A DNA stretch of 64,000 bases from Eubacteriales bacterium (lineage in GTDB: Bacteria > Bacillota > Clostridia > Lachnospirales > Lachnospiraceae), in contig JAUNSC010000001.1 in NCBI GenBank assembly GCA_030539395.1, positions 124,001-188,000 of the forward strand. Direction: 5' to 3'. A program made the position numbers and the translations under genes. Positions 1 to 8,963 of the stretch are shown piece by piece; position 1 is the stretch's first letter, and the number at the start of each line of letters is the position of its first letter. The notes beneath the pieces are model-generated. The model had not been told where the DNA came from. It ran no database searches and worked only from the letters and a program-made list of their open reading frames with translations.

Positions 1-48
1 TGATAATATAGGATATATGTGCGAAAGAGAGAAAGGGGGACGGTGACA

Positions 49-1590
49 TTGGAAAATTATGCTATAGAGATGCTTAATATTACCAAAAAGTTTCCGGGCA
101 TCATAGCAAATGATAATATCACTTTGCAATTGCGAAAAGGTGAAATCCATGCACTGCTTGGAGAGAACGGAGCAGGAAAATCCACGCTTATGAGCGTTCT
201 TTTCGGCCTGTATCAGCCGGAAGAAGGTGAAATCCGCAAAGACGGAAAAAAGGTGGAGATAAAAGATCCGAATGATGCAAATGATCTGGGAATCGGAATG
301 GTTCATCAGCATTTCAAACTGGTAGAGTGCTTCAGTGTTCTTGATAATATTATTCTTGGCGTAGAGACAACAAAGGGCGGATTTCTGCAGAAGGCGGAGG
401 CCAGGAAAAAAGTCGTGGCCCTTTCAGAAAAATATGGTTTGCAGGTAGACCCGGATGCACTGGTTGAAGATATTACGGTCGGTATGCAGCAGAGAACAGA
501 AATTCTGAAGATGCTGTATCGCGATAATGAAATTCTGATTTTTGATGAGCCTACAGCAGTGCTTACACCTCAGGAGATACAGGAACTGATGTCTATTATG
601 AAAAATCTTGCATCAGAGGGTAAGAGTATTCTTTTTATTACTCATAAGCTTGCAGAAATCATGCAGGTTTCAGACAGATGCACTGTGCTTCGTAAAGGCA
701 AGTATGTAGGAACCGTTGAGACAAAAGATACCACACCGGAAAAACTGTCTGCCATGATGGTGGGACGTGATGTTAATTTTGCTGTAGAAAAGGGTAAGGC
801 AACTCCGGGCGAGGTTGTCCTTGACATTCAGGGTATGACGGTGGCATCCAAACGACATAAAAACAATGCAGTCAATAATGTCAGCATGCAGGTGCACCGT
901 GGTGAGATTGTCTGTATTGCAGGTATTGACGGAAATGGACAGACAGAATTTGTGTATGGTCTGTCAGGGCTTGAACCTTTAAAAGCCGGTACGATCAGAT
1001 TAAATGGAGAAGATATTACAAATGCTCCCATTCGGAAACGTTCGGTTATGGGAATGAGCCATATCCCGGAAGACCGTCACAAACATGGATTGGTATTGGA
1101 TTATTCTCTTGAAAATAATATGGTGCTGCAAAGATATTTTGAACCGCAGTTCACCGGAAAAGCAGGTTTCTTAAAAAAGAAAGAAATTCGTGCATATGCG
1201 CAGCGCCTGATTGAACAGTATGATGTGCGCTCGGGACAGGGACCGGTCACAATGGCACGTTCCATGTCCGGCGGTAATCAGCAGAAAGCAATTATTGCCC
1301 GGGAAATTGATAAAAATCCTGAACTCCTGATCGCAGTTCAGCCCACAAGAGGTCTGGATGTCGGAGCGATTGAATATATTCATAAGCAGCTTGTTGCTCA
1401 GAGAAATGCCGGAAAGGGTGTGCTTCTGGTAAGCCTGGAGCTGGATGAGGTTATGAATGTTTCTGACAGGATTCTTGTTATGTACGAGGGCGAGATTGTG
1501 GGAGAGTTTAATCCTGAAGAAGTAACAGTAGAAGAGCTTGGTCTGTATATGGCAGGAGCAAAGAGAAAGGGGGCAGACACAAATGAATAA
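49..1590 (+). CDS. ABC importer ATPase with two fused nucleotide-binding domains (nucleoside/sugar, YufO/RbsA type)
   Basis: Energises a BMP-type nucleoside or sugar importer with the next two genes. The N-terminal NBD has an intact Walker A (GENGAGKST, near residue 38) and DEPTAVL Walker B. The C-terminal NBD has a degenerate Walker A (GIDGNGQTE) but keeps MSGGNQQK, the usual pattern of this family. I start at TTG 49 (513 aa), about 8 nt after the SD AAAGGGGGA; GTG 43 lies too close to that SD and GTG 19 is upstream of it. The stop overlaps the next ATG by 8 nt, so it is translationally coupled. The substrate-binding lipoprotein expected in front lies outside the window. Nucleosides are the likely substrate by family; the sequence does not prove it. 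Confidence 0.9.
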   Translation: MENYAIEMLNITKKFPGIIANDNITLQLRKGEIHALLGENGAGKSTLMSVLFGLYQPEEGEIRKDGKKVEIKDPNDANDLGIGMVHQHFKLVECFSVLDNIILGVETTKGGFLQKAEARKKVVALSEKYGLQVDPDALVEDITVGMQQRTEILKMLYRDNEILIFDEPTAVLTPQEIQELMSIMKNLASEGKSILFITHKLAEIMQVSDRCTVLRKGKYVGTVETKDTTPEKLSAMMVGRDVNFAVEKGKATPGEVVLDIQGMTVASKRHKNNAVNNVSMQVHRGEIVCIAGIDGNGQTEFVYGLSGLEPLKAGTIRLNGEDITNAPIRKRSVMGMSHIPEDRHKHGLVLDYSLENNMVLQRYFEPQFTGKAGFLKKKEIRAYAQRLIEQYDVRSGQGPVTMARSMSGGNQQKAIIAREIDKNPELLIAVQPTRGLDVGAIEYIHKQLVAQRNAGKGVLLVSLELDEVMNVSDRILVMYEGEIVGEFNPEEVTVEELGLYMAGAKRKGADTNE

Positions 1591-2716
1591 GAATGAAAAG
1601 AAGAGCCTCCTTAGAAACGGCGCGTTTCAGTCGCTCATTGCATCACTGGCCTGTATTATTATCGGTCTTTTGTTGGGGTATGTTGTATTGCTGCTTATCA
1701 ATCCGGCAGGAGCGGGGAATGCAATTGTTTCAATTTTAAAAAATTTTATGTATTATCCTACTCAGGTGAAAGCATTGCAGTATTTTGGAAGTACACTTGT
1801 AAAAACAGCACCGCTTCTGATGTGTTCGCTGTCTGTGCTCTTTGCCTATAAGGTTGGCCTTTTCAATATTGGTGCAGCCGGACAGTATGTGGCAGGCGCA
1901 GGTGCATGCTTATACTGTGCTCTGGCATTTAAGCTTCCCTGGTATGTCTGCATTCTTGCGGCAGTACTTGTAGGAGCAGTTCTTGCAGCAATTTCAGGTC
2001 TTCTGAAAGCGTACTGTAATGTAAATGAAGTTATTTCCTGTATCATGCTGAACTGGATATCTCTGTATGTAGTAAATATGATGCTGTCAACGGTAAAAGA
2101 TCCGTCCAGTCCGTATTCTCTGGCATTAAGCTCTACAAATCCGGGGGCAATCATCCCGTCACTTGGGCTGTCCGCATTGTTTGCAAAAAATAAATATGTG
2201 ACGATTGCGCTTCCTCTTTCAGTAATTGTTGCGATCATTGTGTGGATTATTCTTGAAAAGACGAAGCTCGGATATGAGCTGAAGGCTACAGGTATGAATA
2301 AGCAGGCTGCGAAATACTGCGGTATGAGAGAAAAGTATAACATTATTCTTACGATGATAATCTCGGGCGCTCTGGCAGGTATGGGGGCAGCATTCTTCTA
2401 CCTGACAGGAGTTGAACAGTGGGCAGTTACTCAGACAAGTGTACCGGGCATGGGCTTTAATGGAATTGCGGCAGCATTCCTCGGAGGACTGAATCCTGTT
2501 GGAACAATCTTCTCATCCTATTTTATCCAGCATATTACCAGCGGCGGAGCGTATGTGGACAAGTCGATGTATTGTTCGCAGATATCCGATCTGATTTCTG
2601 CACTGATCATTTACCTGTGCGGTTTTGTGTTCTTCTTTAAACTGTGGTTGAACAGGCTGCTTGATAAAAGAGATGAAAAACGGATGATGAAAGAGCGGAA
2701 AGGAGGCGAAGCATAA
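1583..2716 (+). CDS. ABC importer permease (YufP-like, BPD_transp_2)
   Basis: Integral membrane subunit of 377 aa with about nine hydrophobic segments. It carries the family stretch 'YKVGLFNIGAAGQY' (first residues of the core) and a GMNKQAAKYCGM coupling segment, as in YufP/NupP. Start ATG 1583 lies inside the end of the ATPase gene. A longer reading from 1538 would add 15 residues and has no ribosome binding site. The stop shares one base with the next ATG (TAATG), so ATPase and both permeases form one operon. It pairs with the following permease to form the channel. Nucleoside transport is a family-based inference. Confidence 0.9.
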   Translation: MNKNEKKSLLRNGAFQSLIASLACIIIGLLLGYVVLLLINPAGAGNAIVSILKNFMYYPTQVKALQYFGSTLVKTAPLLMCSLSVLFAYKVGLFNIGAAGQYVAGAGACLYCALAFKLPWYVCILAAVLVGAVLAAISGLLKAYCNVNEVISCIMLNWISLYVVNMMLSTVKDPSSPYSLALSSTNPGAIIPSLGLSALFAKNKYVTIALPLSVIVAIIVWIILEKTKLGYELKATGMNKQAAKYCGMREKYNIILTMIISGALAGMGAAFFYLTGVEQWAVTQTSVPGMGFNGIAAAFLGGLNPVGTIFSSYFIQHITSGGAYVDKSMYCSQISDLISALIIYLCGFVFFFKLWLNRLLDKRDEKRMMKERKGGEA

Positions 2717-3657
2717 TGTTACTTCTGATACAATACACATTAATATTTGCTTCTGTTCTTGTGCTGGTTGCTCTTGGGGGATGTTTTTCTGAGCACAGCG
2801 GCGTCATCAATATTGGTCTTGAGGGAATTATGGTCATGGGTGCTCTTGGCGGTGCACTGATGCTGAAGTTTGTTCCGGCGGGGGTTCCGGCGATTGTTAT
2901 GATCCTGCTGGTTATTTTGGCAGCTGTTCTGCTTGGAATGATTTATTCCCTTCTTCTTGCTGTTGCTTCCATTAATTTTAAAGCGGATCAGACGCTGGTC
3001 GGCACTGCATTAAATCTGCTTGGAACAGCTGCGGCAGTTGTTATTGTAAGAGCAATCAATATGGCAGAGAGTAAAGATAACGTATCATCGACCATATCCT
3101 ATATTGAAAGCAAAAAAGCATTTCTGATACGAATCGGTGGCTTTGAGTTTAACTGGTTTATGTTGATCGCATTGATCGCACTGATCGCATCTTATGTGGT
3201 GCTTTATAAGACGAAATTCGGACTCCGCCTTCAGGCATGCGGCGAGCATCCTCAGGCAGCCGATTCTGTGGGCATCAACGTTTACAAAATGCGTTATGCC
3301 GGTGTGCTGATTTCCGGTATGCTTGGCGGTCTGGGCGGTATTGTGTATATTACTGCAGGTGTAAGTGAGTGGAAATTTGAAAACGGCGTAGCCGGTTTTG
3401 GATTCCTGGCTCTGGCTGTTATGATCTTTGGACAGTGGAAACCTTTAAATATTGGTGCAGCAGCAGTGCTGTTCGGTCTGTTCCGTGCTCTTTCGAATGT
3501 ATATACGGGATTTCCGGCGCTGGTTGCATTAAAGCTTCCGAGTACAGTTTATAATATGCTTCCATACATTATCTCTCTTATTGTTCTGGCATTCACATCC
3601 AGGAAGTCCAGAGCGCCGAAAGCGGAAGGTATACCGTATGATAAAGGACAGAGATAG
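2716..3657 (+). CDS. ABC importer permease (YufQ-like, BPD_transp_2)
   Basis: Second membrane subunit, 313 aa, of the importer begun upstream. It has the family hallmark 'SGVINIGLEGIMVMGA' near the N-terminus and 'ACGEHPQAADSVGINV' as the ATPase-coupling loop, and about eight membrane segments. SD AGGAGG lies just before the ATG, which overlaps the previous stop by one base. It is the last gene of the operon: a strong terminator hairpin follows within 45 bp. Confidence 0.9.
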   Translation: MLLLIQYTLIFASVLVLVALGGCFSEHSGVINIGLEGIMVMGALGGALMLKFVPAGVPAIVMILLVILAAVLLGMIYSLLLAVASINFKADQTLVGTALNLLGTAAAVVIVRAINMAESKDNVSSTISYIESKKAFLIRIGGFEFNWFMLIALIALIASYVVLYKTKFGLRLQACGEHPQAADSVGINVYKMRYAGVLISGMLGGLGGIVYITAGVSEWKFENGVAGFGFLALAVMIFGQWKPLNIGAAAVLFGLFRALSNVYTGFPALVALKLPSTVYNMLPYIISLIVLAFTSRKSRAPKAEGIPYDKGQR

Positions 3658-3698
3658 CATATTGATTTTCATGTAATGAGTCGAATAAAATGATATTT

Positions 3699-3740
3699 AA
3701 AAGGAGACAATAACGCCAAACGGCGTATGTCTCCTTTTTT
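3699..3740 (+). terminator. Intrinsic terminator of the nucleoside-type ABC operon
   Basis: AAAGGAGACA...ACGCC pairs with GGCGT...TGTCTCCTTT around an AAAC loop with a small bulge, followed directly by a T run. It separates the ABC operon from spoVAD. Confidence 0.85.
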
Positions 3741-3801
3741 GTGTAACAGAAATTACCGGTTCCACAAAAACAGGCGGTCTGCGCGGAAAGGGTGAATAGA
3801 A

Positions 3802-4812
3802 ATGGAACAAAAAACAGGAAAGCAGAGTATACAATTTGCACAGGCACCGTATATCATCAGCGCAGCGTCCGTAGCAGGAAAAAAAGAAGGGGAGGGACCT
3901 TTGGGAAAATTGTTCGATCTTGTCTGTAATGATGACCGGTTCGGAGAAGATAACTGGGAAAAAGCAGAAAGTACCATGCAGAATGAAGCTTTGAGCGCTG
4001 CAATTGCAAAGGCAAAAATTCAGAAAAGCAATGTCCGTTATCTTTTTGGGGGAGATCTTCTTGGGCAATTGATCGCCACATCATTCGGACTTGAAAACTT
4101 TGATATACCGCTTTTTGGCTTGTACGGGGCCTGTTCTACCTGTGGTGAGTCCCTTTCTCTTGCGGCTATGACAGTATCCGCAGGGTATGCCGACTATGCA
4201 GCGGCAGTGACTTCCAGTCATTTTGGAAGTGCAGAAAAACAGTTCCGTTTTCCACTGGCATATGGAAATCAGAAACCGTTGTCGGCAACATGGACCGTAA
4301 CCGGAAGCGGCGCCTTTATTGTGTCCAACAAAAGAGGGAATGCGCGGATTACAGGGATCACTACAGGAAAAGTTGTAGATTTTGGAGTAAAGGATTCCAT
4401 GAATATGGGAGCCTGTATGGCTCCGGCTGCATGTGATACGATATACCAGAACCTGATGGATTTTTGCAGAAGCCCGGAAGACTACGATCAGATCATAACA
4501 GGAGATCTGGGATATGTGGGGCAGGAGATATTGATAGAATTGATGAAAGACAGAGGATTTGATATTTCAAAACAGCATATGGACTGTGGAATTGAAATAT
4601 TTGACAGAGATGTACAGGATACTCATTCCGGAGGAAGCGGCTGCGGATGTTCGGCAGTGACGCTGGCGGCAAAAATACTTCCGAATATAGAAAAAGGAGC
4701 ATGGAAAAGGATTCTGTTTGTTCCTACCGGAGCGCTGCTTTCCACGGTGAGCTTTAACGAAGGTCAGAGTGTGCCGGGGATTGCCCATGGTGTTGTAATA
4801 GAACATTGCTGA
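3802..4812 (+). CDS. spoVAD: Stage V sporulation protein AD
   Basis: SpoVAD belongs to the SpoVA channel of the spore inner membrane, which moves Ca2+-dipicolinate into the forespore and out at germination; it is the subunit that binds dipicolinate. The 336 aa product has the thiolase-like fold with 'LFGLYGACSTCGESL' and 'ATWTVTGSGAF', and the C-terminal 'DTHSGGSGCGCSA', all as in Bacillus SpoVAD. Length matches the family. spoVAE follows after 114 bp. spoVAC, usually in front, is absent here: the upstream neighbour is an unrelated ABC permease behind a terminator. Expression is expected under SigG in the forespore (family knowledge); I did not identify the promoter. Confidence 0.93.
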   Translation: MEQKTGKQSIQFAQAPYIISAASVAGKKEGEGPLGKLFDLVCNDDRFGEDNWEKAESTMQNEALSAAIAKAKIQKSNVRYLFGGDLLGQLIATSFGLENFDIPLFGLYGACSTCGESLSLAAMTVSAGYADYAAAVTSSHFGSAEKQFRFPLAYGNQKPLSATWTVTGSGAFIVSNKRGNARITGITTGKVVDFGVKDSMNMGACMAPAACDTIYQNLMDFCRSPEDYDQIITGDLGYVGQEILIELMKDRGFDISKQHMDCGIEIFDRDVQDTHSGGSGCGCSAVTLAAKILPNIEKGAWKRILFVPTGALLSTVSFNEGQSVPGIAHGVVIEHC

Positions 4813-4840
4813 TTTTGATAATAGTTTTTGAAATGATGCA

Positions 4841-4895
4841 GGATTTTGGGAGTGCGCAGCACGAAACGATCCATAAGGCATCTTTTGACCCCAAT
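4841..4895 (+). repeat. Conserved intergenic structured element, copy 1
   Basis: This segment is about 85 % identical by eye to 20791-20845. Shared features are a GTGC-GNA-GCAC mini-hairpin inside a GGATT/GATCC-type stem, then TAAGGCATCTTTTG and a run of C. Similarity continues to a CATATAAAA stretch shortly before the next ribosome binding site. It sits between spoVAD and spoVAE. I do not recognise it as a named RNA family. Confidence 0.6.
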
Positions 4896-4926
4896 ATCAC
4901 CATATAAAAATAATGGAGGACTTTTT

Positions 4927-5283
4927 ATGGATTATATAAATGCATTTTGGGTAGGCGGCCTGATCTGTGCCCTTGTACAGATACTTCTGGAAAAAACAAA
5001 ACTTATGCCGGGAAGAATCATGGTGATTCTGGTGGTATCCGGAGCGGTTCTTGGAGCGCTTGGAATATATAAACCCTTTCAGGAATTTGCGAAAGCAGGA
5101 GCAGCAGTCCCCCTTTTGGGATTTGGAAATGTGCTGTGGGAAGGGATGAAAGAGGCGATTGACAAGGATGGCTTCATAGGCCTTTTCAGAGGAGGCTTCA
5201 CGGCCAGCGCAGCCGGAATTTCAGCAGCTCTGATTTTTTCATATATTGCAAGTCTCGTCTGCCAGCCAAAGATGAAAAAGTAA
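4927..5283 (+). CDS. spoVAE: Stage V sporulation protein AE
   Basis: Small integral membrane subunit (118 aa, about four hydrophobic segments) of the SpoVA dipicolinate channel. The sequence has 'FWVGGLICALVQIL' at the N-terminus and 'GFGNVLWEGMKEAI' and 'GGFTASAAGISAAL' further on, which are SpoVAE signatures. I start at ATG 4927 behind GGAGGA; an upstream start at 4846 would read through the conserved intergenic element and lacks an SD. It forms a pair with spoVAD. Confidence 0.9.
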   Translation: MDYINAFWVGGLICALVQILLEKTKLMPGRIMVILVVSGAVLGALGIYKPFQEFAKAGAAVPLLGFGNVLWEGMKEAIDKDGFIGLFRGGFTASAAGISAALIFSYIASLVCQPKMKK

Positions 5284-5362
5284 AGCATGTTCAAGCGGAA
5301 TTTATTCGCAGATTTTAATCAATATGGTCTGGAATCGCAACCTCAGATTTTATATTTTATTA

Positions 5363-5950
5363 TTACCACTCCTTAATATTTGCTTCATGCCTGTTTTTCA
5401 TTATCTGTGACTGGTATGCAAGGACAGGGATTAAGCAAATCAAGGCAAGCGCACAAAAAATGACAGAGCGATTTACAACGGCAAATACCGCAAACATAAG
5501 CAGTATTAAAAACCACGGATTACGCAAATTAACGTAATAGCTTTCTTTGTCCTCGTGAGAAGTGTAAAGTTCCAATGGCTTTCCGTCATTTTCTTTTTCT
5601 ACAATCAAAAGTTCCCGATTAAATGTGGTTGCATTTGCTGCAACGCGCCCGCCTTTTTCAGCCCACGGCCGCCAGCGCACCTTGCCAACAGAGTAATTAA
5701 GATTAATATTTTTATAAAACACTTTGTAGCCCATATCTTCCAAAAAATCGTGATAATTTTCTGCATTATTTTTTGATTTTTGCCCAATAAACTCCACGCA
5801 ATATTTTACTTGATCAGGTTTACATTCCTCAAACTCATATAATAATTTTTCTGTTCTTATAAGGCGATAGCCTTTTTCAGACATTTTGTTCAGCCAATTT
5901 GCTTGTGCAGTCAGCAGACCGCCAAAAAAACGATAATATTTTTTACTCAT
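5363..5950 (-). CDS. DUF2812 membrane protein
   Basis: Protein of 195 aa. The soluble N-terminal part (1-140) carries the DUF2812 pattern: 'YRFFGGLLTAQANWLNKMSEKGYRL' like opening split across the first 30 residues, then 'WRPWAEKGG'. Two hydrophobic segments follow near the C-terminus (about 145-165 and 167-182). The gene overlaps the end of the PadR gene by 4 nt (ATGA), the standard arrangement for this family. DUF2812 proteins are thought to be membrane partners of PadR regulators, but no biochemical role is established. It converges on spoVAE. Confidence 0.85.
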   Translation of the reverse strand: MSKKYYRFFGGLLTAQANWLNKMSEKGYRLIRTEKLLYEFEECKPDQVKYCVEFIGQKSKNNAENYHDFLEDMGYKVFYKNINLNYSVGKVRWRPWAEKGGRVAANATTFNRELLIVEKENDGKPLELYTSHEDKESYYVNLRNPWFLILLMFAVFAVVNRSVIFCALALICLIPVLAYQSQIMKNRHEANIKEW

Positions 5951-6270
5951 ACTGTACCTCCAACAATTCCAGTTGCAGTGTTTACAAGTTCATTGAGTCT
6001 TACAAGCTCTTTTTCTGCTATCTTTTTTCCTTGTGCGGTAATGAGATATTCTTTCTTTCTGCCTTCGCTATCTCTACAAGGCTCAATCCAACCCTTTTCC
6101 TGCAAAGAGCTCAATGCACCATATAAAGTGCCAGCGCCCAGCGAAAGCCGCCCGCCTGTTTTTTCTTCAATAAACTGCATGACAGCATATCCATGTTTAG
6201 GTGTATAAAGAGAAAGCAAAATATAGAATGTCACTTCTGTAAGCGCACCGCCTTTCACATTGTCCCGCAT
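5947..6270 (-). CDS. PadR-family transcriptional repressor
   Basis: 107 aa winged-helix protein: 'LTEVTFYILLSLYTPKHGYAVMQ', the recognition region 'LGAGTLYGALSSLQEKGWI' and the wing 'GRKKEYLITAQGK' are typical PadR. I start at ATG 6270, preceded by AGGGGA at good spacing. The longer reading from 6330 would begin inside its own promoter -35 box. First gene of a two-gene operon with the DUF2812 membrane protein. It probably represses its own promoter through the imperfect palindrome at 6285-6320. Confidence 0.9.
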   Translation of the reverse strand: MRDNVKGGALTEVTFYILLSLYTPKHGYAVMQFIEEKTGGRLSLGAGTLYGALSSLQEKGWIEPCRDSEGRKKEYLITAQGKKIAEKELVRLNELVNTATGIVGGTV

Positions 6271-6284
6271 GGTTTCCCCTACTG

Positions 6285-6330
6285 TTACGTTTACTGTAAT
6301 AAATATATCACTAACCGTAATAGCTGTCAA
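6285..6330 (-). promoter_or_regulatory. padR-DUF2812 promoter with overlapping palindromic operator
   Basis: On the minus strand, -35 TTGACA (6325-6330) and -10 TATATT (6302-6307) are separated by exactly 17 bp. An imperfect palindrome TTACGnTTAnTG...CAnTAAnCGTAA (6285-6320) covers the -10 and the start site, a natural place for PadR autorepression. The rest of the gap up to 6571 (before the GH31 gene) shows no clear structure to me. Confidence 0.75.
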
Positions 6331-6571
6331 CAGCGTTCAAGGAAATGTTACAAGTAGGTGTATGAAAAAATCTAATGTTGCTTTTTCAAGAGGATTGCCA
6401 ATGTGCACCAATGAGCCGGCTTAAAATATCAGTTGGAATATAATCAGATTTTTGATAGAATAAGAATCGTGTAAGAAATATATGGGCAGTTTCCGGTAAT
6501 ATCTGTATTGCTGAAAGGAATAACGATGTAATAAATTACTGTGATATGCTCTGGAAAGAAGGCGTTATAAA

Positions 6572-8896
6572 ATGAAATTTACAGAGGGCTATTGGCTTCG
6601 CAGCGAACGTGCAAATGGTCTGTTTGCTGCACAGGCATATTATGTGGACAAAATTCCGGGTGGTATGCGTATTGTTGCGCCAACCGGGCTCATCACAGGC
6701 AGAGGAGATACCTTAAATATGCCCACGATCACAATTGAATTTTCTGCGCGGGGAGATAGGACTATATCTGTCAGCGCATGGCATTTTGAAGGATATGATA
6801 CGCATCTTCCTCAGTTTGAAAAGACAGAATCGATTGTGGATGCGAAGGTAACAGTGACGGAAGATGAGGCTGTGATGGATACAGGTGTATTGAAAGTCAG
6901 AGTAAAAAGAAAACCTTTCAGTTATACATTTGAAGCAGATGGAAAGGTGCTGTCTTCCTGCAATCTGAGAAACCTGGGCCTTATGAGATGGGAAAGACAG
7001 GACAGTACCATGTTTTGTGCGAAGAATTATCTCACAGAATCTTATGAACCCTATATGCTGAATGAACTTTCTCTGTCTGTGGGAGAGTGTGTATATGGAT
7101 TTGGAGAGCGCTTTACTGCTTTTGTGAAGAATGGGCAGACTGTTGAAACATGGAATGAAGATGGCGGAACGGCATCTCAGATAGCATATAAGAGTATTCC
7201 TTTTTATATGACAAATAAAGGTTACGGTGTTTTTGTGGACAGCTCCGATAATGTTTCTTTTGAAGTGGCAAGTGAAAAGGTGGAATATGTCGGATTTTCG
7301 GTTCCGGGAGAAAAGCTTGCATACTATTTCTTTTATGGCCCGTCACCTAAGGAAATCCTGAAGCAGTATACGGCTCTTACAGGACGTCCGGCTTTGCCTC
7401 CGGCATGGTCTTTTGGCCTGTGGCTTTCTACTTCTTTTACAACAGACTACGATGAAAAAACTACAAGCTCTTTTATCGATGGCATGCTAGAGCGGGATAT
7501 TCCTCTCAGTGTATTCCATTTTGACTGTTTCTGGATGAAAGCATTCCATTGGTGTGACTTTGAGTGGGATAAGGATTGTTTCCCAGATATTAAGGGAACG
7601 ATCAGGCGCTATCATGAAAAAGGACTAAAAATCTGCTGCTGGATTAATCCGTATATTGCCCAGGGAAATGAATTCTTCCGTGAGGGGAGAGAGAAGGGGT
7701 ATCTGCTGAAGCGCGCTGATGGAAGGGGTGTGTGGCAGACAGATAACTGGCAGGCCGGAATGGGACTGGTGGATTTCACAAATCCGGAAGCTGTTAAATG
7801 GTATACGGATAAGCTTCGCGTGGTTCTGGATTGTGGAGTGGATTGCTTTAAGACAGATTTTGGCGAGCGTATTCCTGTGGAGGTATCTTATTATGATGGC
7901 AGCAATCCTCAGGCTATGCACAATTATTATACATATCTGTATAACAAGGCTGTGTTTGATCTGTTGAAAGAGGTAAAAGGAGAGAAAGAGGCGGTTCTCT
8001 TTGCAAGAAGCGCAACGGCTGGCGGCCAGAAGTTTCCGGTGCATTGGGGCGGTGACTGTTTTGCCAATTATCCGTCTATGGCAGAAACTCTGCGCGGTGG
8101 TCTTTCTTTTGCAATGAGCGGATTTTCTTTCTGGAGCCATGATATTTCCGGATTTGAAAGTACAGCCACACCGGATCTTTATAAGAGATGGGCAGCGTTT
8201 GGACTTCTTTCCACACACAGCCGTCTGCATGGATCCGGAAGCTATCGTGTGCCGTGGCTTTTTGATGAAGAGGCAGATGAAGTTGTGGCATTCTTTACAA
8301 AACTGAAATGTACACTGATGCCATATATCTATGATAAATCAATTGAAGCCCATGAAGAAGGAACACCGGTAATGCGCCCGATGGTATTTGAATTTACCGG
8401 TGATCCGGCTTGCAGTTATTTAGATACCCAGTATATGCTGGGAGATGCATTGATGGCAGCGCCGGTTTTCTGCGAAGAGGGTATTTCAGATTTTTATCTT
8501 CCAAAGGGAGTCTGGACTCATCTTCTCAGCGGGGAAGTAAAAGAAGGCGGATGTTGGTATAAGGAGAAATATGATTACTTCTCCCTGCCGCTGTTTGTAA
8601 AAGAAAATACACTTCTGGCAATGGGAAGAGAAGATCACAGGCCGGATTATGATTATGAAAAACTTCTGAAACTTCGCCTGTATCAGCCGATCCGGGGAAT
8701 GGAAGCCGTATGCAGAATTCCAAAGACAGACGGAAGTATTGCAAATATAATCAGAACAAAACGCACAGGAAAAGAAATTTGTTTTATGTTTGAAAAAGCA
8801 GTGAAAGAAATTCCTGTTGAAGTATATACAGGGAATCGGAAGTATTCATTTATTTTGCCGGAAGGTGTTACAGAAGCAAAAGTAACACTGGAATAA
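6572..8896 (+). CDS. yicI: Alpha-xylosidase, glycoside hydrolase family 31 (YicI-like)
   Basis: Releases alpha-xylosyl residues from the non-reducing end of isoprimeverose or xyloglucan-type oligosaccharides in the cytoplasm (no signal peptide). The 774 aa length matches YicI. The GH31 barrel shows 'HFDCFWMKAFHW' (the Cys-Phe pair of alpha-xylosidases, residues 319-320), catalytic nucleophile Asp429 in KTDFGE and acid/base Asp495 in HWGGD, then 'SFWSHDISGF'. Start ATG 6572 lies behind AAGAAGG. It seems to be a single-gene unit with a terminator right behind it. An alpha-glucosidase activity cannot be excluded, but the FDCFWM motif favours xylosidase. Confidence 0.9.
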   Translation: MKFTEGYWLRSERANGLFAAQAYYVDKIPGGMRIVAPTGLITGRGDTLNMPTITIEFSARGDRTISVSAWHFEGYDTHLPQFEKTESIVDAKVTVTEDEAVMDTGVLKVRVKRKPFSYTFEADGKVLSSCNLRNLGLMRWERQDSTMFCAKNYLTESYEPYMLNELSLSVGECVYGFGERFTAFVKNGQTVETWNEDGGTASQIAYKSIPFYMTNKGYGVFVDSSDNVSFEVASEKVEYVGFSVPGEKLAYYFFYGPSPKEILKQYTALTGRPALPPAWSFGLWLSTSFTTDYDEKTTSSFIDGMLERDIPLSVFHFDCFWMKAFHWCDFEWDKDCFPDIKGTIRRYHEKGLKICCWINPYIAQGNEFFREGREKGYLLKRADGRGVWQTDNWQAGMGLVDFTNPEAVKWYTDKLRVVLDCGVDCFKTDFGERIPVEVSYYDGSNPQAMHNYYTYLYNKAVFDLLKEVKGEKEAVLFARSATAGGQKFPVHWGGDCFANYPSMAETLRGGLSFAMSGFSFWSHDISGFESTATPDLYKRWAAFGLLSTHSRLHGSGSYRVPWLFDEEADEVVAFFTKLKCTLMPYIYDKSIEAHEEGTPVMRPMVFEFTGDPACSYLDTQYMLGDALMAAPVFCEEGISDFYLPKGVWTHLLSGEVKEGGCWYKEKYDYFSLPLFVKENTLLAMGREDHRPDYDYEKLLKLRLYQPIRGMEAVCRIPKTDGSIANIIRTKRTGKEICFMFEKAVKEIPVEVYTGNRKYSFILPEGVTEAKVTLE

Positions 8897-8908
8897 AAAG
8901 GTGATTCA

Positions 8909-8938
8909 GCAAAAGCAGGCACGGCAGCCTGCTTTTGC
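8909..8938. terminator. Bidirectional terminator between GH31 and the FAD oxidoreductase
   Basis: Perfect 12-bp stem GCAAAAGCAGGC / GCCTGCTTTTGC with a 6-nt loop, followed by ATAATTTT. It lies between two convergent genes. Confidence 0.85.
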
Positions 8939-8963
8939 ATAATTTTATCTAATATCCGTCTGA

